Part shown: one piece after another, positions 35,777 to 46,165 of the stretch
How the letters are laid out: each line of letters starts with the position of its first letter
Position numbering within the stretch: position 1 is the first letter of the stretch
Assembly (NCBI GenBank): GCA_977006965.1
Contig: OZ345379.1
Span: forward strand, 1,426,001 to 1,490,000
DNA length: 64,000 bases
Direction: 5' to 3'
From: Phymatolithon calcareum
Lineage: Eukaryota > Rhodophyta > Florideophyceae > Hapalidiales
Notes under the pieces: model-generated
Seen by the model: the letters and a program-made list of their open reading frames with translations, nothing else
The model's database searches: none
What the model was told of the DNA's origin: nothing
Translations under genes and position numbers: made by a program

Positions 35777-37195
35777 TCAAATATATTTATTTTTTTCACA
35801 AAATCCAGATCTTGCCCATGAAACAATTGCGGCGACTACGCTTTCCGCTCTGATGCGTCGCTCCAGGTTCCCTTTCGCCATCCGCAGCGTTCGTCTCTCC
35901 TGTCCTCCCAGATGTTCCGCGTCCGAATCCAATATCACATTTGTCTGTGTGTGCGCCCACCAGCGCTGCGAGACTTTCAGCTTCAATCTGATTAGTAACG
36001 GCAACTTGAGCGCGACGAGAAACGTCAACGCCCTCGCCTTGCCGCGGCCGGCGGGGGAGGCCATCGTGAACAGCGAGAACTGCGGGTCGGCACCTTCCGC
36101 ACCCGCACCACCGGCGAAACATACATAACTCGGATGGGTATTGTGCACGCTTCGCACAAAACCAGGTTAATGAGGCGAAACCTAGCGGAAAATGCGCCAT
36201 CCTGACCAGGTTCCGGATGTTCGAAGCCATTCGCATGGATTTTGTTGCGGTCACTCTGGCCCGATCCGTGATGACTGAAGGGAACATGTGCGGAGTCGAT
36301 ACACTGTGCGAGATGGAGAAAAAGAAAAAATAGCCCATAGATGGTCAGTGTTCGTCAGGAGATAATATGCACCAAGCCAATAGAGGAAACAGACAGCCAA
36401 CTCACTCTACGAAGCACCACCATAACATCACATAAAAACACCACACAAAATGTCGTCAGATTACACTCCTAAAATCATTCCGCCTTAAGCTGAAGAGCAA
36501 CACTTACTTTCATCGAACGTCGAAAAGTCATATGGGAGTATCCTCGTCAGATTTCGCGAGACAAAAACGTCTTTGGTTACATATCCCCTCTCCAACCACT
36601 CGGGCAGCTTCATCCTCCCGTCATCGGCCTCGTCCTCCCCAAACCACACGAATACGATTCCGATGCGAACAAGTGTCTCATAAACTCTCGGCATATGAGC
36701 AGCCTGCAGAATCGGCACGTTCTTGCCCAGCACTTCTGTCTGAGGAATCCGGACGCAAGCCCCTGCGCAGCCGTATGTCCAGCCGTGGTACCCACATTCC
36801 AGGACGGTGTCACCTGCCGGGCAAACGTAGACGCGTCCTTCGGATTGCGGACAGCGGTCATCGGAGACAGTAAAGCGACCCGTGGAAGCGTCGCGGAACA
36901 TAACCAGAGAGCGATCCCAGAGGTTTAATGCGTACGGTTTCGAGGAATCGAAGTCCTCTGCCCATAAGATGGCGCACCATCTATTCGTCCAGTCGAAAGG
37001 CGCTGACACTGGGATAGTAGTCGCTTCAACGTTTGGAGAAGGAGCGACATTCATTGATGGACTGCGGATGGCTCTTCGACGCTCCGCTCGGTGGTGAGAT
37101 GTGACAGGGACGTGCGGCCGCAAGGAGGACAGGAGATGGGTTGCTCGAGATTGAGAACCCAGTGGCGCAACGGAGACGAATGCTGCGGTCGTCAT
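35777..37195 (-). pseudogene. pheophorbide-a-oxygenase-like Rieske gene, damaged
   Basis: The ATG at 37195 opens a Ser/Arg-rich leader of ~50 residues with almost no acidic residues, like a plastid transit peptide. The Rieske region reads DRCPQSEGR and then LECGYHGWTYG. The family has CPH followed by RLAPLSEGR, so about five codons and the first His ligand are missing. The second Cys/His pair is intact. Exon 1 ends at about 36517 with a GTAAGT donor. A ~200-base interval follows to a CACAG acceptor near 36308, then IDSAHVPFSHHG, the mononuclear-iron ligand block. The joined phase is off by two bases. After a further frame change near 36150 the C-terminal block WWAHTQTNVILDSD is present. The family oxidises chlorophyll breakdown intermediates in plastids. 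This copy cannot assemble a normal Rieske cluster. Confidence 0.82.
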
Positions 37196-37583
37196 GACTG
37201 GGTCCAAGCGCCCTCAGTAAATACAAGCAGAAAAAGATGCATGCGCAAGTGCTAGTTGGTGTCTCCCACAATACGCACCTACACATTGTGCCGAATGGCG
37301 TGTTCGGCGCCAAAGATACTGCTGCGAGGCATACAGCCATGCGCTTCGTGTTCCCGCCGCTTACCAAAAGAGCCCATGCGTAGGATAAAATGGGAGGAGA
37401 TATGTAAACAACGTGCGCCCGGCTGTGCTCTTGGTCGGCGTTGCATCGGCGTTGCCCAGAGAAGCGCGTCGACTCTTCTTGCCTTGGTTTCCCCAAACTC
37501 TTGGGCGCACGGCTATCGCCGGGGACTGTATTTATGCTGTAATTTAAAATGAAAAATTAAAACTATGCATGTTTTTGTCTCTC

Positions 37584-37640
37584 TGCGCTGTCTTTCAACT
37601 GAGTGGAAGCAGTGCTTCCACTGAGTTGAAGGACAGCGCA
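37584..37640. repeat. 57-bp near-perfect palindrome
   Basis: Arms of 28 bases (TGCGCTGTCTTTCAACTGAG... and its complement) flank a single G, with two mismatches. Confidence 0.8.
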
Positions 37641-37650
37641 GGTGGAATGT

Positions 37651-37671
37651 TCAGATCTATCATAGATCTGA
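37651..37671. repeat. perfect 21-bp palindrome
   Basis: Ten-base arms, TCAGATCTAT and ATAGATCTGA, flank a single C. The centre is ATCAT. Confidence 0.85.
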
Positions 37672-37899
37672 AATGCACAAAGGCGTTGGCCTAAAGCACC
37701 TTCCTGGCAATACGATCTCGACCTCTCCACAGAGTTGCTTTCTACAGCGGGGAGCATTACGTAATCAACCGAATCTCGTCAGAGATATGATGTACAGGAT
37801 AGCTTTCCCATATAGAAGGAACGCAGACTTGCGAACGGCCACACCTGCACAGAAAAACTGGCCAAACTTCCTTGACTCGGGCACCAAAACGATCCTTAA

Positions 37900-39538
37900 A
37901 TGACTAAACGATCCGGAGAAGATGCCTATGACGCAAGCGGGGCTTCCCGCTCGAACAACAACTTTCCGCTGGAGTACTCGCAGTACGCTGGTCCTGGGGC
38001 GACGTATGGATCCATCGAAAATCAACCTGCTTTGTATTTGCATTCGCAAAGACCGATACACGGGCCACCATCCCCGAGATATCAGCACATTCCCGTGCAG
38101 GCACACATGACATTTCCTTATCTGCCTTCTGCACATAACACACCGGACAAGCAGCAGATAATAGCTCATCCGCATCAGAGCCTCACAGGCCATCACCAAA
38201 TGCACCACTATCAGCAGACGGTGCCGCTTCCGTTCCCATTCACATCCGCATCCGCTCAAATGAGTGTCAACGAAGGCAAAAAACCGCCGAAGAAGCCACG
38301 GACTGCGAGAATAACCAAACCGACGCACAAAGAAGGCAAGGGGAGAACGGTAAAATCTCGTCCTCCATCCGATCAACCTCCACCTCCACAGGCCATTGCT
38401 GTACCTATTGCGCATTCGGAACGGCCACCTTCCGCAGCTCAAGATGCCGTTATTTCCGCATCAGTGACTGAAAAAAGACATGCCCCAGGTTCTACTTGCA
38501 ATGACATGTCGGCGCAAATTACGGCGCGACAGTTCGAGTTGCTCTTCAAAGAGAGCACTAAACAGCACAATGAGCACATGGAAAGGCTTGACTCGATCTT
38601 GGAAGAAGTACGATCTTTGAAGAAATATCGGTATGGAAGAGACGAGCAGCGTTCAGGTTTGCAACTGGAGAAAATTTCTCTTTTGGCACAGGTAAGCCAA
38701 CTGCACTATATTCATCTTCTGTTCATTCCTTCTTTCTTTCTTTTACTGATGAACTCTTTCACTGATTACAGGAGTACATTCGGCTGGAGACGTGCTTGGC
38801 ATTACATCCTCAAGCGAATGGAACGGCTCTTTTTAATGCAACTGCAAACGCAAACTGTCCATCAGTGCGACAAGCACTCAAGTTTGGTCTTGGTCTTGCG
38901 CCTGAGACAGAATTGACTGTACATCAACTGGCGCTTCTTCCAATGCTTGTTCCGGCGAAAAAGGAAGATTCAAAGTCATTGACAGTTCTTGCCACGATTA
39001 CAAAAGGACAGTCAAGAGCACACGAAGCTATGGTTCGACAAATTGTAAGTCAGTCTGCTTGCCTCCGCTTTCGTTCTGCAAAGCAATTTGCACTTTCTGA
39101 CATTCAGTATCCACTACAGAAAGAAGAATTTTTCGCATGCTGCCCTGATGACTGCCCTGTAAGAACAGGAAGTGGGCACAAAAAAGAATTGCGCAAGACG
39201 TTTGCCCGAGACTGTCTGAGCAGTGGAGATCATTTCGAGCAGAGCAAATACTATCACTCTTGGCTTCGTGCAAGTGTTGGGGCCCGACGAGGAGCGCAAG
39301 GGTCTGCTGTTGCAGCGAAGGAACGGATAAAGGCTCTGGGAGGACTTTTTGAAGTTTTGCCACCTAACATGAAGATGGATTGGAAGACGTGTGAAGAGCC
39401 ACAGGAAGATGCGATATATCACATGAGTGTTTGTGGGTTTGCTTTTGTTTGCATGAAAGTGAACTCGGCTCTTCACGGAATTATGGCAGAAAACGTGAAG
39501 AAGTCAGGCACAATGAACATGCCTCACCGCGTGCCATA
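37900..39538 (+). CDS. unrecognised two- or three-exon gene with coiled coil
   Basis: Exon 1 is 37900-38691 and encodes 264 residues: a disordered Gln/His/Pro/Tyr-rich N-terminus, a basic Lys/Arg/Pro segment, then a coiled coil (STKQHNEHMERLDSILEEV). An 80-base intron (38692-38771, GTAAGC...TTACAG) joins exactly in phase to EYIRLETCLALHPQANG. A second intron, 39045-39107 (GTAAGT...CTGAC...CATTCAG), is 63 bases and in phase, so the frame stays open whether or not it is removed. The last part is Cys/Lys-rich (FFACCPDDCPVRTG). The frame ends with TAG at 39536, but it stays protein-like for another ~70 codons to 39746. So either a nonsense mutation or a third intron (acceptor TTCTTTCTAG near 39579) is present. 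The architecture suggests a nuclear DNA-binding or adaptor protein, but no family was recognised. Confidence 0.6.
38692..38771 (+). other. spliceosomal intron
   Basis: The donor is GTAAGC, the acceptor TTACAG, with a pyrimidine-rich middle and CTGAT just upstream of the acceptor as a likely branch site. Splicing joins codons LAQ and EYI without a phase change. Confidence 0.8.
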
Positions 39539-39746
39539 GGCAAGACAAGTACTACGAATAGACTCACTTCTTTCTAGCGTGGAGCAACAGGGAGTCGCGG
39601 GACCAGAGCGGTCGCTGTTGCAAGATAATCTTTGTGTGGGTCTTATATCTTTCACCGGCCGACCTTCTATGGACTGGATGAATTACTTTCGATCACTCGC
39701 GAAATCTGCTGACAATGCGTCTGGACCTGTGGTAGTTACTTTTTAA

Positions 39747-41149
39747 TGTTCACATGCCGTAGTATTATTGAGACTTTTACGATTTTATTGCCTTTCATCT
39801 AAACTTGTTCCACAACTGTGGCCTTCATCTAGGTTTTTGAGAAGCTTCTAGCATTCAGACACTCTCTAACGGACAAATAGTCCAATAATTAAGTATCCAT
39901 GACAGCAACGAGACGTAGGTTCCACAACCCACGGTGCTATTACATTCGCCGTACTTCTGTGTATAGAGCACTGGACATGAAAACAACATGGACTCACAGT
40001 CTGCAGAAAAAGCACAGTATCAGACTGTATTAATGTTGTCTTTCAATCACCACGACCTGACTTGTCTTTCAGCGCTCAAAACGCTACGTGGAGTTGTATG
40101 CTTTCCCCCTTTTGATCTATTCTTCGTTGCCGTACAAGCCGGTACAGCGGGATTCAGACGCCAGACACATCAATTTTTTTCGTGCCCTCTCCTCAAAATG
40201 GACGACCCTTCCAAGTTCGCCGCCTTAAAGGCGATATGTGGCGCGCCCACTGCATTTCTTTTCCCGTTGCTGCCCCATTCCCGGACTCGACAGCAAGGCG
40301 GAGTCTGTAAGGAATGCAGTAAGCGCTTTTGTTTCTCGCGACTTTACGCCACGAACTTTGATCGTGATCCACATGGAACGCCGAATCAGAGGCACGGGAC
40401 TCTAGTTTCCTGGTCTAGGTGATCCGCTGGGCCACACATGCAACGTGTCCCATGCGCATGTAGAACTTTTGTTTTTCGCTTTTCTAGTAGTATATAAGAT
40501 AGTTTGTCCCTTCCTCTTAGTAAAGGAAGGTGGAGGTTTCTGGATTTCGACTCGAGTGCTTGGATCCTACACGCATCAAGCCTGTGAATTCCCTCGACCA
40601 CGCGGAGTCGGAGACTTTCCACCCCTTTCTGATCTCTTCTTCTTCCGTGCAAGCCGGTACGGCGAGAACCTAGCGACAGATCCGTTCCTTTTCATTTCGT
40701 GCGTTCGCCTCAAGATCGACGGCCCTTCCAAGGTCGCCGCCTCAACAGACGACGTCGATTCTGGCCGTCTGTTCTCGTGCTGAAAGCACGTCGCCGCACA
40801 AGCCAGTGTGGAGTCGCTTCTCTCAAAGCGCCGAACACCTGTGTTGTTCCGTTCCGGTACACTATCTGAAGTTGACGGCCCATCCAAGGTCGCCATCATC
40901 CAGCGTTGCCGAATCGCTCAACGCTTTACACCCTTCCTTCTTTTTGCTTTTCTCATCATTCATCTCACGCGTCATCAAGACGCCTATTTCTACAACCCCC
41001 CTTTTCCTCCTCTTGTTTTCTCTTCTTTCTCCTTTCTTTCTCCACTTCAGTCATTCATTCTTTTTGTCTCTCCCGCACTTTTTCTCTCCTCCGGTCTTCT
41101 CTGAGCAGAGTAGCGTCGGGTTCTTGTGAGCCTGGCGCTACAATATGGA
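39747..41149 (+). repeat. cluster of promoter-like repeat units
   Basis: Three related units follow each other. Two share GTACAAGCCGGTAC or GTGCAAGCCGGTAC followed by a GACG(A/G)CCCTTCCAAG.TCGCCGCC block (about 40131-40225 and 40648-40742). A third, 40800-41145, matches the copy at 30894-31245 and ends GTCGGGTTCTTGTGAGCCT. The short open frames inside are not convincing genes. A TATATAAG box lies near 40492. The first ~250 bases of this interval show nothing recognisable. Confidence 0.55.
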
Positions 41150-41237
41150 TACCGCTTCGACGCACAATTCGGTGTGAAGACGCTTCTATAAACACCCTGC
41201 ACACTTGCGTCGTTCCCTTGCTGTACCCTATCCGGAG

Positions 41238-41530
41238 TTAATGGTAGCACTCCCGCCCACCCCTTTCCACCCCAGTCTGCTCCCCCTGCATCCCCCTTGC
41301 TCTAACCGCCGCGGGATGAACAGCAGTCCTCAAATGCCCCTGGAAATTATACATACTCGCCAACTGAATATTACAAACCTCACATCGAAACGTCTTACGT
41401 TTCTGATGCACCCTTCTGACATGACGAGACACATGTTCACGTATCCCAAACCTCTTATGTCAAATCCCGCAAGCAAACGGCTTATTCTTCTCATACACAG
41501 TAGAATGATGTTTCGCCAAATCCTTAACAA
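41238..41530 (-). pseudogene. C2H2 zinc-finger gene fragment
   Basis: On the minus strand, two finger-like segments are present. The first is KPFACGI*HKRFG...HVSRHVRRVH, where a TGA replaces the second Cys. The second is KTFRCEVCN...NFQGHLRTAVH. The linkers are of the usual short type. Upstream, the sequence switches abruptly at 41531 to a copy of part of the PAO gene in the opposite sense. The fragment has no start and looks like a piece captured from a host transcription-factor gene. Confidence 0.65.
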
Positions 41531-41645
41531 AGGGGCTCGCGTCCGGATTCCTCAGACAGAAGTGCTGGGCAAGAACGTGCCGATTCTGCAGGCTGCTCAT
41601 ATGCCGAGAGTTTATGAGACACTTGTTCGCATCGGAATCGTATTC
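41531..41645 (+). repeat. 115-bp copy of PAO-like exon sequence
   Basis: This matches 36650-36764 in inverted orientation with one difference seen in 115 bases. It encodes the stretch RIPQTEVLGKNVPILQ to VRIGIVF that follows the Rieske block. Both borders are abrupt: the zinc-finger fragment is on one side and a palindrome on the other. Confidence 0.93.
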
Positions 41646-41660
41646 TTCATCTCTACGAAT

Positions 41661-41707
41661 CCTTCCTTCTCTTCGCTTGCCATCATGGCAAGCCAAGAGA
41701 AGGAAGG
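41661..41707. repeat. 47-bp palindrome, one mismatch
   Basis: Twenty-three-base arms, CCTTCCTTCTCTTCGCTTGC... and complement, flank one C, with 22 of 23 pairs matching. The centre TTGCCATCATGGCAA also occurs in the palindrome at 47367-47413. Confidence 0.85.
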
Positions 41708-41774
41708 ACGAAGAAGGATGAAGATGATCTTCACGCCGTGAATCCGGTCGATTTCTATATCGCATTTGATTTCT

Positions 41775-41840
41775 TGGTTTCAGTCATTCGCTCTTTTTGT
41801 CTCCGGTAGAGTCGGAATGTTGTGGGCCTGGCACTACACA
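41775..41840 (+). repeat. tail of the promoter-like repeat, further copy
   Basis: CAGTCATTCGCTCTTTTTGTCT... through GTTGTGGGCCTGGCACTACA resembles the end of the unit at 40800-41145. The captured gene fragments therefore lie between two copies of this repeat. Confidence 0.6.
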
Positions 41841-41935
41841 ATGCGTGACATAGTTGCACTCGACAATAGATGTGTGGCAAAGTGCGAAACTGACAGCACT
41901 GTGTTTTAATACAAATTAAGAATTATCTAACATTT

Positions 41936-44779
41936 TCAGCATGACTTGGAGGGATTAGAACTAAACTGATACCCGCGAACGCTAAAGAAACGAACAGCCC
42001 GTCTCTCTTCAATAGTGTCTTGTGCTGAATTCATTCGCGAAGATATCGAATAGCGACCAGAGAAATCGTACATATCCGGAACGACTACTAGTAGGCGGCG
42101 AATCTTTTCCTTAGGTACACAATCGAGGATAACATCTCCGTCCTCCCCTGGAGAAATTTCAAATCGATACCTTGTGTGCCCGAATTTTTCTACCACATTG
42201 ATATTTCCAGGTTCAGGAGGAACTTCAATCAGTCTTCGTATAATGCAGACCTTAGCCATTTCTCCTGTTAACAATTTTCGCTCCACAATAGCTTCAAGAA
42301 CACCCCGACGTACAATTGGTCCATGCATGTACTCGATGGCATCAAACCGAGGCCCAGCGCTATTAATATTCTTTCCGGCATATGCGATCTGGCGCACATC
42401 GACTCCGGTCTCAGATTCCTCTATCCATGGAAACACTGCATTGAATTTCATAGAATTCCGCTGTGTCCAAACTTGTTCCAGAGTGGATGGCTGTATCTGA
42501 GCGGTCACAATTTGTAGCACATGATTCACGCACTGCCCTTTTAACAAGACCTCCAGCTTCATTGCCTCGGTGTTACATTTTTGCGAGTAGCCAAAGGAGA
42601 ATTCGGGCTCCTCGTATCTAGTTGCCCTTTCACTCTGATGGGGACTTGCAACCATTAGGACTGACGCAACGTAGGAAGAATCAAAATCGCCACTCTGTGA
42701 TACAGAAGTGCTCGGGTGTGTTTGCGCGATTGCTCGTACGGCGAGAAGTTGTGGTCCAATTAACTCAATTTTCTTATTCGTCGCGTAATAGCTCTTTTTG
42801 GTTGGCTTGTGCATAGTTTCGTTCTCATCAGACTCTCCCAGTCTTGAGCACCCGAACATATATAAGTGGTCTCTCACATGCCTCATCGTGCGATGCAGTT
42901 TTGTAGTAATTGGTACCGATACTGCCCTAGATAGATATATGCCTGCCTCAAAACATAGCTTTTGCAAATCTTCAATTTGACTTTTCGTTCGCATCCGTGA
43001 CGCCCGGCTTTGGTTAATACCTCGTAGTTGTACCTGAATCTCATTGAGATATAGAGCAGCCTGCAAAAGCATGTCGCTGTCCGCACTTGCGTATGGCTGT
43101 AATCCCATTAATGCAACCCATAGGAATGTGGCGATTTGTTGTCTATCAGTACCCGTCATTCCAGGATGAACTTCGTTTCCATCTTGACGAAAAGGCGCCA
43201 CATTTAAAGGAAAAACGCGTGGAAGATCTTGAAAGCGCTGATTAGCTATGCGGATGAGTTCAGATTTCCTGACCATACTTTTGTTGTATCCTGCAGTTTT
43301 CAGTAAACTGAAAGCCATGTCCGGAAGTGTGCGAAGTAATCCAAGATCGAAAGCATGCAGTCTGTCATAAGCGATGCTGTCGTACAGGTGGTATGGCTCG
43401 GTTCCCAATCCATAGATACATGACAGCGCTGGTGGCAGCTCAATGGCACTCATTCTTCTCAAATAAGCACTGCATCTGATCACATCTGGAGCTCCATTGT
43501 GCACCTGCAATATACCTAGTATCTCTTTGACAACAACAATCTGCTTCCAGACAGTACTTCGAACATTTCGACCGACTTGAACTGTGGATAAGGAAGTTTG
43601 CGCCTGATATATGTCTCCATCCAACCGAGTTTCTCTTTCAGATTCATCACCACTGCTCTCTTCTGGACCTTCTGTTAGGTTTCTCGTGGGCATTATACAC
43701 TGTGAGCAATCCCTGAAACTTCCAGTCGACTTTAGACAAAAGAAAGGTCTTTCCTGTTTCTGATCCGCAACAATTGCATTAAGCCGCAGAATCAGAGGAA
43801 TATGTTCGCCTTCCAAGAATATTCCCTTCTTAGATGCAATCGATACATCTTTGAGAAGGAGAAACATAAACCTTTGAAAAAGAAGCGCTCGCTCGAATGC
43901 CATTTTCGTTCTTGAGACTGAATGATTGTCCTGCATTGACGGGGCAATTCCAATTTCGTGCCACTCTGTACTTCGTCCCTTTATGTTAACAAGTCTCAGC
44001 CGGACGTTGTTTGCGCTGTGAACGCCAGACTTGGCAAGCGTCGTGCCGTCTGCATAAAGATCAAAAGCAACCAGCCTCCCTGGAGATGGTATAGTTTGAG
44101 AGTATGCTTTCATGGAGTTGGAGTCAATGGCACTGGAAAATACGCGCTCGCCTTGAAGAATATTCTCCTTGTAGTTCATTATGGATTGCATTCCTCCAGC
44201 CTTCGAAATCTCTTTCAAAATCAGATCTTGTGGGCAACGATAGACACCGGTTGTATTTTGTCCGAGACAAGTCTTGATACTGGCCACACGCCACCCCTGG
44301 CATGCCACAAATTTCCGTCGTACTTTCGCCACGTAGTTGACAAACTGGCTTCTAGTTGGAAACTGGGGAAGGAATGCAGACGGACAATCGCAGTTTCCTA
44401 TCCCGGTCATCTTAGTGCTCAGGTCATAATGCTCCGCAACTTCTTTCCTCGTAAACATCCTCTTGCAGCAAAAATCAAGGAGAATTTTTCCTTGATCGCA
44501 GAGCACATCTAACGATGGATCTAACGTTTCGGTTCCATCGAAAATAGGCTCTGACGTGTCGCAAAAACTTTCGTAGAGCTTATAGACCTCATCTGAAATG
44601 CAATGGGATGGGAGGAGTGCATCGTATCCTGGCGTGATAACGTCGTCACTTGAGCCCCCATGGCCAATTTCAGAGCCACTTGCTCCACTGGAACCGGCTC
44701 CTCTATGTCGTTGTGCATAGTGCTGTCCCAGTCTCAGAGAGTTTGGAAAAACTTGAGAGCAAACTCCGCAACGCTCCAT
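41936..44779 (-). CDS. zinc-finger CACTA/Plavaka-like transposase, intact
   Basis: The protein has 947 residues with an ATG start at 44779. It begins with a single C2H2 finger (CGVCSQVFP...LGQHYAQRH, residues 4-25), as Plavaka-type fungal transposases do. The RNase-H-like core is suggested by FDLYADGTTLAKSG (about 239-252), the block IVADQKQERPFFCLKS...CSQC (about 336-361, an Asp followed by a Cys pair) and YDRLHAFDLGLLRTLP, which matches the D-x-LH..dlG block of CACTA/Plavaka enzymes. The C-terminal third is unassigned. The frame has no lesions. No terminal repeats were found near it. Transposase identity is fairly likely, while the exact superfamily is provisional. Confidence 0.55.
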   Translation of the reverse strand: MERCGVCSQVFPNSLRLGQHYAQRHRGAGSSGASGSEIGHGGSSDDVITPGYDALLPSHCISDEVYKLYESFCDTSEPIFDGTETLDPSLDVLCDQGKILLDFCCKRMFTRKEVAEHYDLSTKMTGIGNCDCPSAFLPQFPTRSQFVNYVAKVRRKFVACQGWRVASIKTCLGQNTTGVYRCPQDLILKEISKAGGMQSIMNYKENILQGERVFSSAIDSNSMKAYSQTIPSPGRLVAFDLYADGTTLAKSGVHSANNVRLRLVNIKGRSTEWHEIGIAPSMQDNHSVSRTKMAFERALLFQRFMFLLLKDVSIASKKGIFLEGEHIPLILRLNAIVADQKQERPFFCLKSTGSFRDCSQCIMPTRNLTEGPEESSGDESERETRLDGDIYQAQTSLSTVQVGRNVRSTVWKQIVVVKEILGILQVHNGAPDVIRCSAYLRRMSAIELPPALSCIYGLGTEPYHLYDSIAYDRLHAFDLGLLRTLPDMAFSLLKTAGYNKSMVRKSELIRIANQRFQDLPRVFPLNVAPFRQDGNEVHPGMTGTDRQQIATFLWVALMGLQPYASADSDMLLQAALYLNEIQVQLRGINQSRASRMRTKSQIEDLQKLCFEAGIYLSRAVSVPITTKLHRTMRHVRDHLYMFGCSRLGESDENETMHKPTKKSYYATNKKIELIGPQLLAVRAIAQTHPSTSVSQSGDFDSSYVASVLMVASPHQSERATRYEEPEFSFGYSQKCNTEAMKLEVLLKGQCVNHVLQIVTAQIQPSTLEQVWTQRNSMKFNAVFPWIEESETGVDVRQIAYAGKNINSAGPRFDAIEYMHGPIVRRGVLEAIVERKLLTGEMAKVCIIRRLIEVPPEPGNINVVEKFGHTRYRFEISPGEDGDVILDCVPKEKIRRLLVVVPDMYDFSGRYSISSRMNSAQDTIEERRAVRFFSVRGYQFSSNPSKSC

Positions 44780-45839
44780 TTTCGGCTACAGTGCAGTTGA
44801 ACTGTGCCGCCGGGATCTCTGAACATTATCTGTACAGACCTGTTCTGGTACTACGTTTTGAAAGAAATATTTTAAAATACGCTTCACCTATCTCAACAGT
44901 CCAGGATGCAAGTCAATATGAAAGTTGAAGCTGAAGAAGTACTGTTATTAGTCTGTAAGCCTCGTGATTGTGACCAAAATGTGTTCCGCATGGAGCGACG
45001 CGAACTACTTCTCTTGTTCTCAAGTATCTTTTCTAATTGCCAGCAGTAAGGCGTTTGCCGCAAAAAGGATATTAGGTAGCAATAGCAAACAATTTAGCAC
45101 ACTTGTGACGGAGACTAGAGCTCCATTGTCAATTTGAGGAGACTGCTTAACCCAATGAAGGGCACCTATAGATTGTCCCTGTATCTGAGAGCAGTTAATT
45201 GCCAATCAGGCACAGCCACATTTAACCCTTATCAGTCCACGATGCACTGACAGGAAAAAGCATTATGTCCTCTCTAGCAATTTCTTCGCAACGGCAGAAT
45301 CTAAAACATGCATGAGCGTCTGTAGAGATAGATCTACATATCGGTCTGGCTTTCCCCTTAACCATGGGCGAAATATAATCATGAACAAAGGCTACTAGAT
45401 CCAACGAGTCGAATTCTTAACGTTGCTTATCAGGCAAGGAGAAACCTCTTACTAACAGTTAGTCATAGAGTTTTTAGTTTCACGAACGGAAATAATGGTA
45501 CCCTCGTCAAAGAACATGACCCTCCTCTCCTCCACAGATTTACATGTAATAGAGATATGCCTTTTGACAGCCGCATTGAGTTTAGTTTTGCTTTAAGCAC
45601 GTGTTTTAGTCTGAAGCCGAAGTGTATTTTGTTGCAACTACTTTGGTTCATAAAATATTTCAGAGGAAATCCCAAATTTAATTCAATCTCTCAAATGAAC
45701 TTACTACAAGTGGCGGTACCGTTCTCTGTCACAACGAAATTTCTCTCCGTGACATGGGAAGTCTGCGTTCCGACCAGCAGTAATCACATTGACCACTCAC
45801 AGCTCACTAAAAAAATTTGTCATACTATAATCGTATGAT
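44780..45839. other. no gene recognised
   Basis: AT-rich with only short frames. It probably includes the 5' flank of the transposase gene on the minus strand. Confidence 0.4.
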
Positions 45840-46165
45840 ACGCTCCTGTTAGGCGCGCGTATGTGCGTGCCAATGCTCAGTGCCAACGCCGCTGCACCGT
45901 AGGTGCTTCGTCGGCACAGGTGGCACGTGCCATCGGCACCCCCACAGGTTTCCAGATGATCCACGCATCGCAACGTAAGATTCGCTCCGACCACAAGAAG
46001 GGGCTCCAGCAGACAAAGGTCACTGATTGGTTCAACTGAGCCTCGTGGACGATTGGGTAGATTGTTTCTGTAGCCCCTTATGATAAAGCCTCCAAGACTG
46101 CAAAACCTCTATTACTGCATACCAAGCTGCTTTACCGCCGTGTTGCAGCTATACAGGTTCGACTG
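45840..46165 (-). repeat. pogo-type element end, right TIR and subterminal region
   Basis: 46142-46165 is the inverted partner of the left TIR (23 of 24 bases) and is followed by TA. On the minus strand, the segment at about 45880-45965 (ATCATCTGGAAAC... GTGCCGATGGCACG) resembles 35515-35590 inside the 3' end of the pogo-type transposase ORF, in inverted orientation. Both contain inverted copies of CGATGGCACG. Confidence 0.65.

Noticed and set aside
40445-41241. Several 90-110 codon overlapping ORFs in the repeat cluster
   Set aside because: They lie in CT-rich promoter-like repeats, and phases are not conserved between repeat copies.
41205-41741. A 178-codon plus-strand ORF containing a PAO segment
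   Set aside because: It is a chance fusion across the antisense zinc-finger fragment, the 115-bp PAO copy and a palindrome. No start context or domain supports it as a gene.
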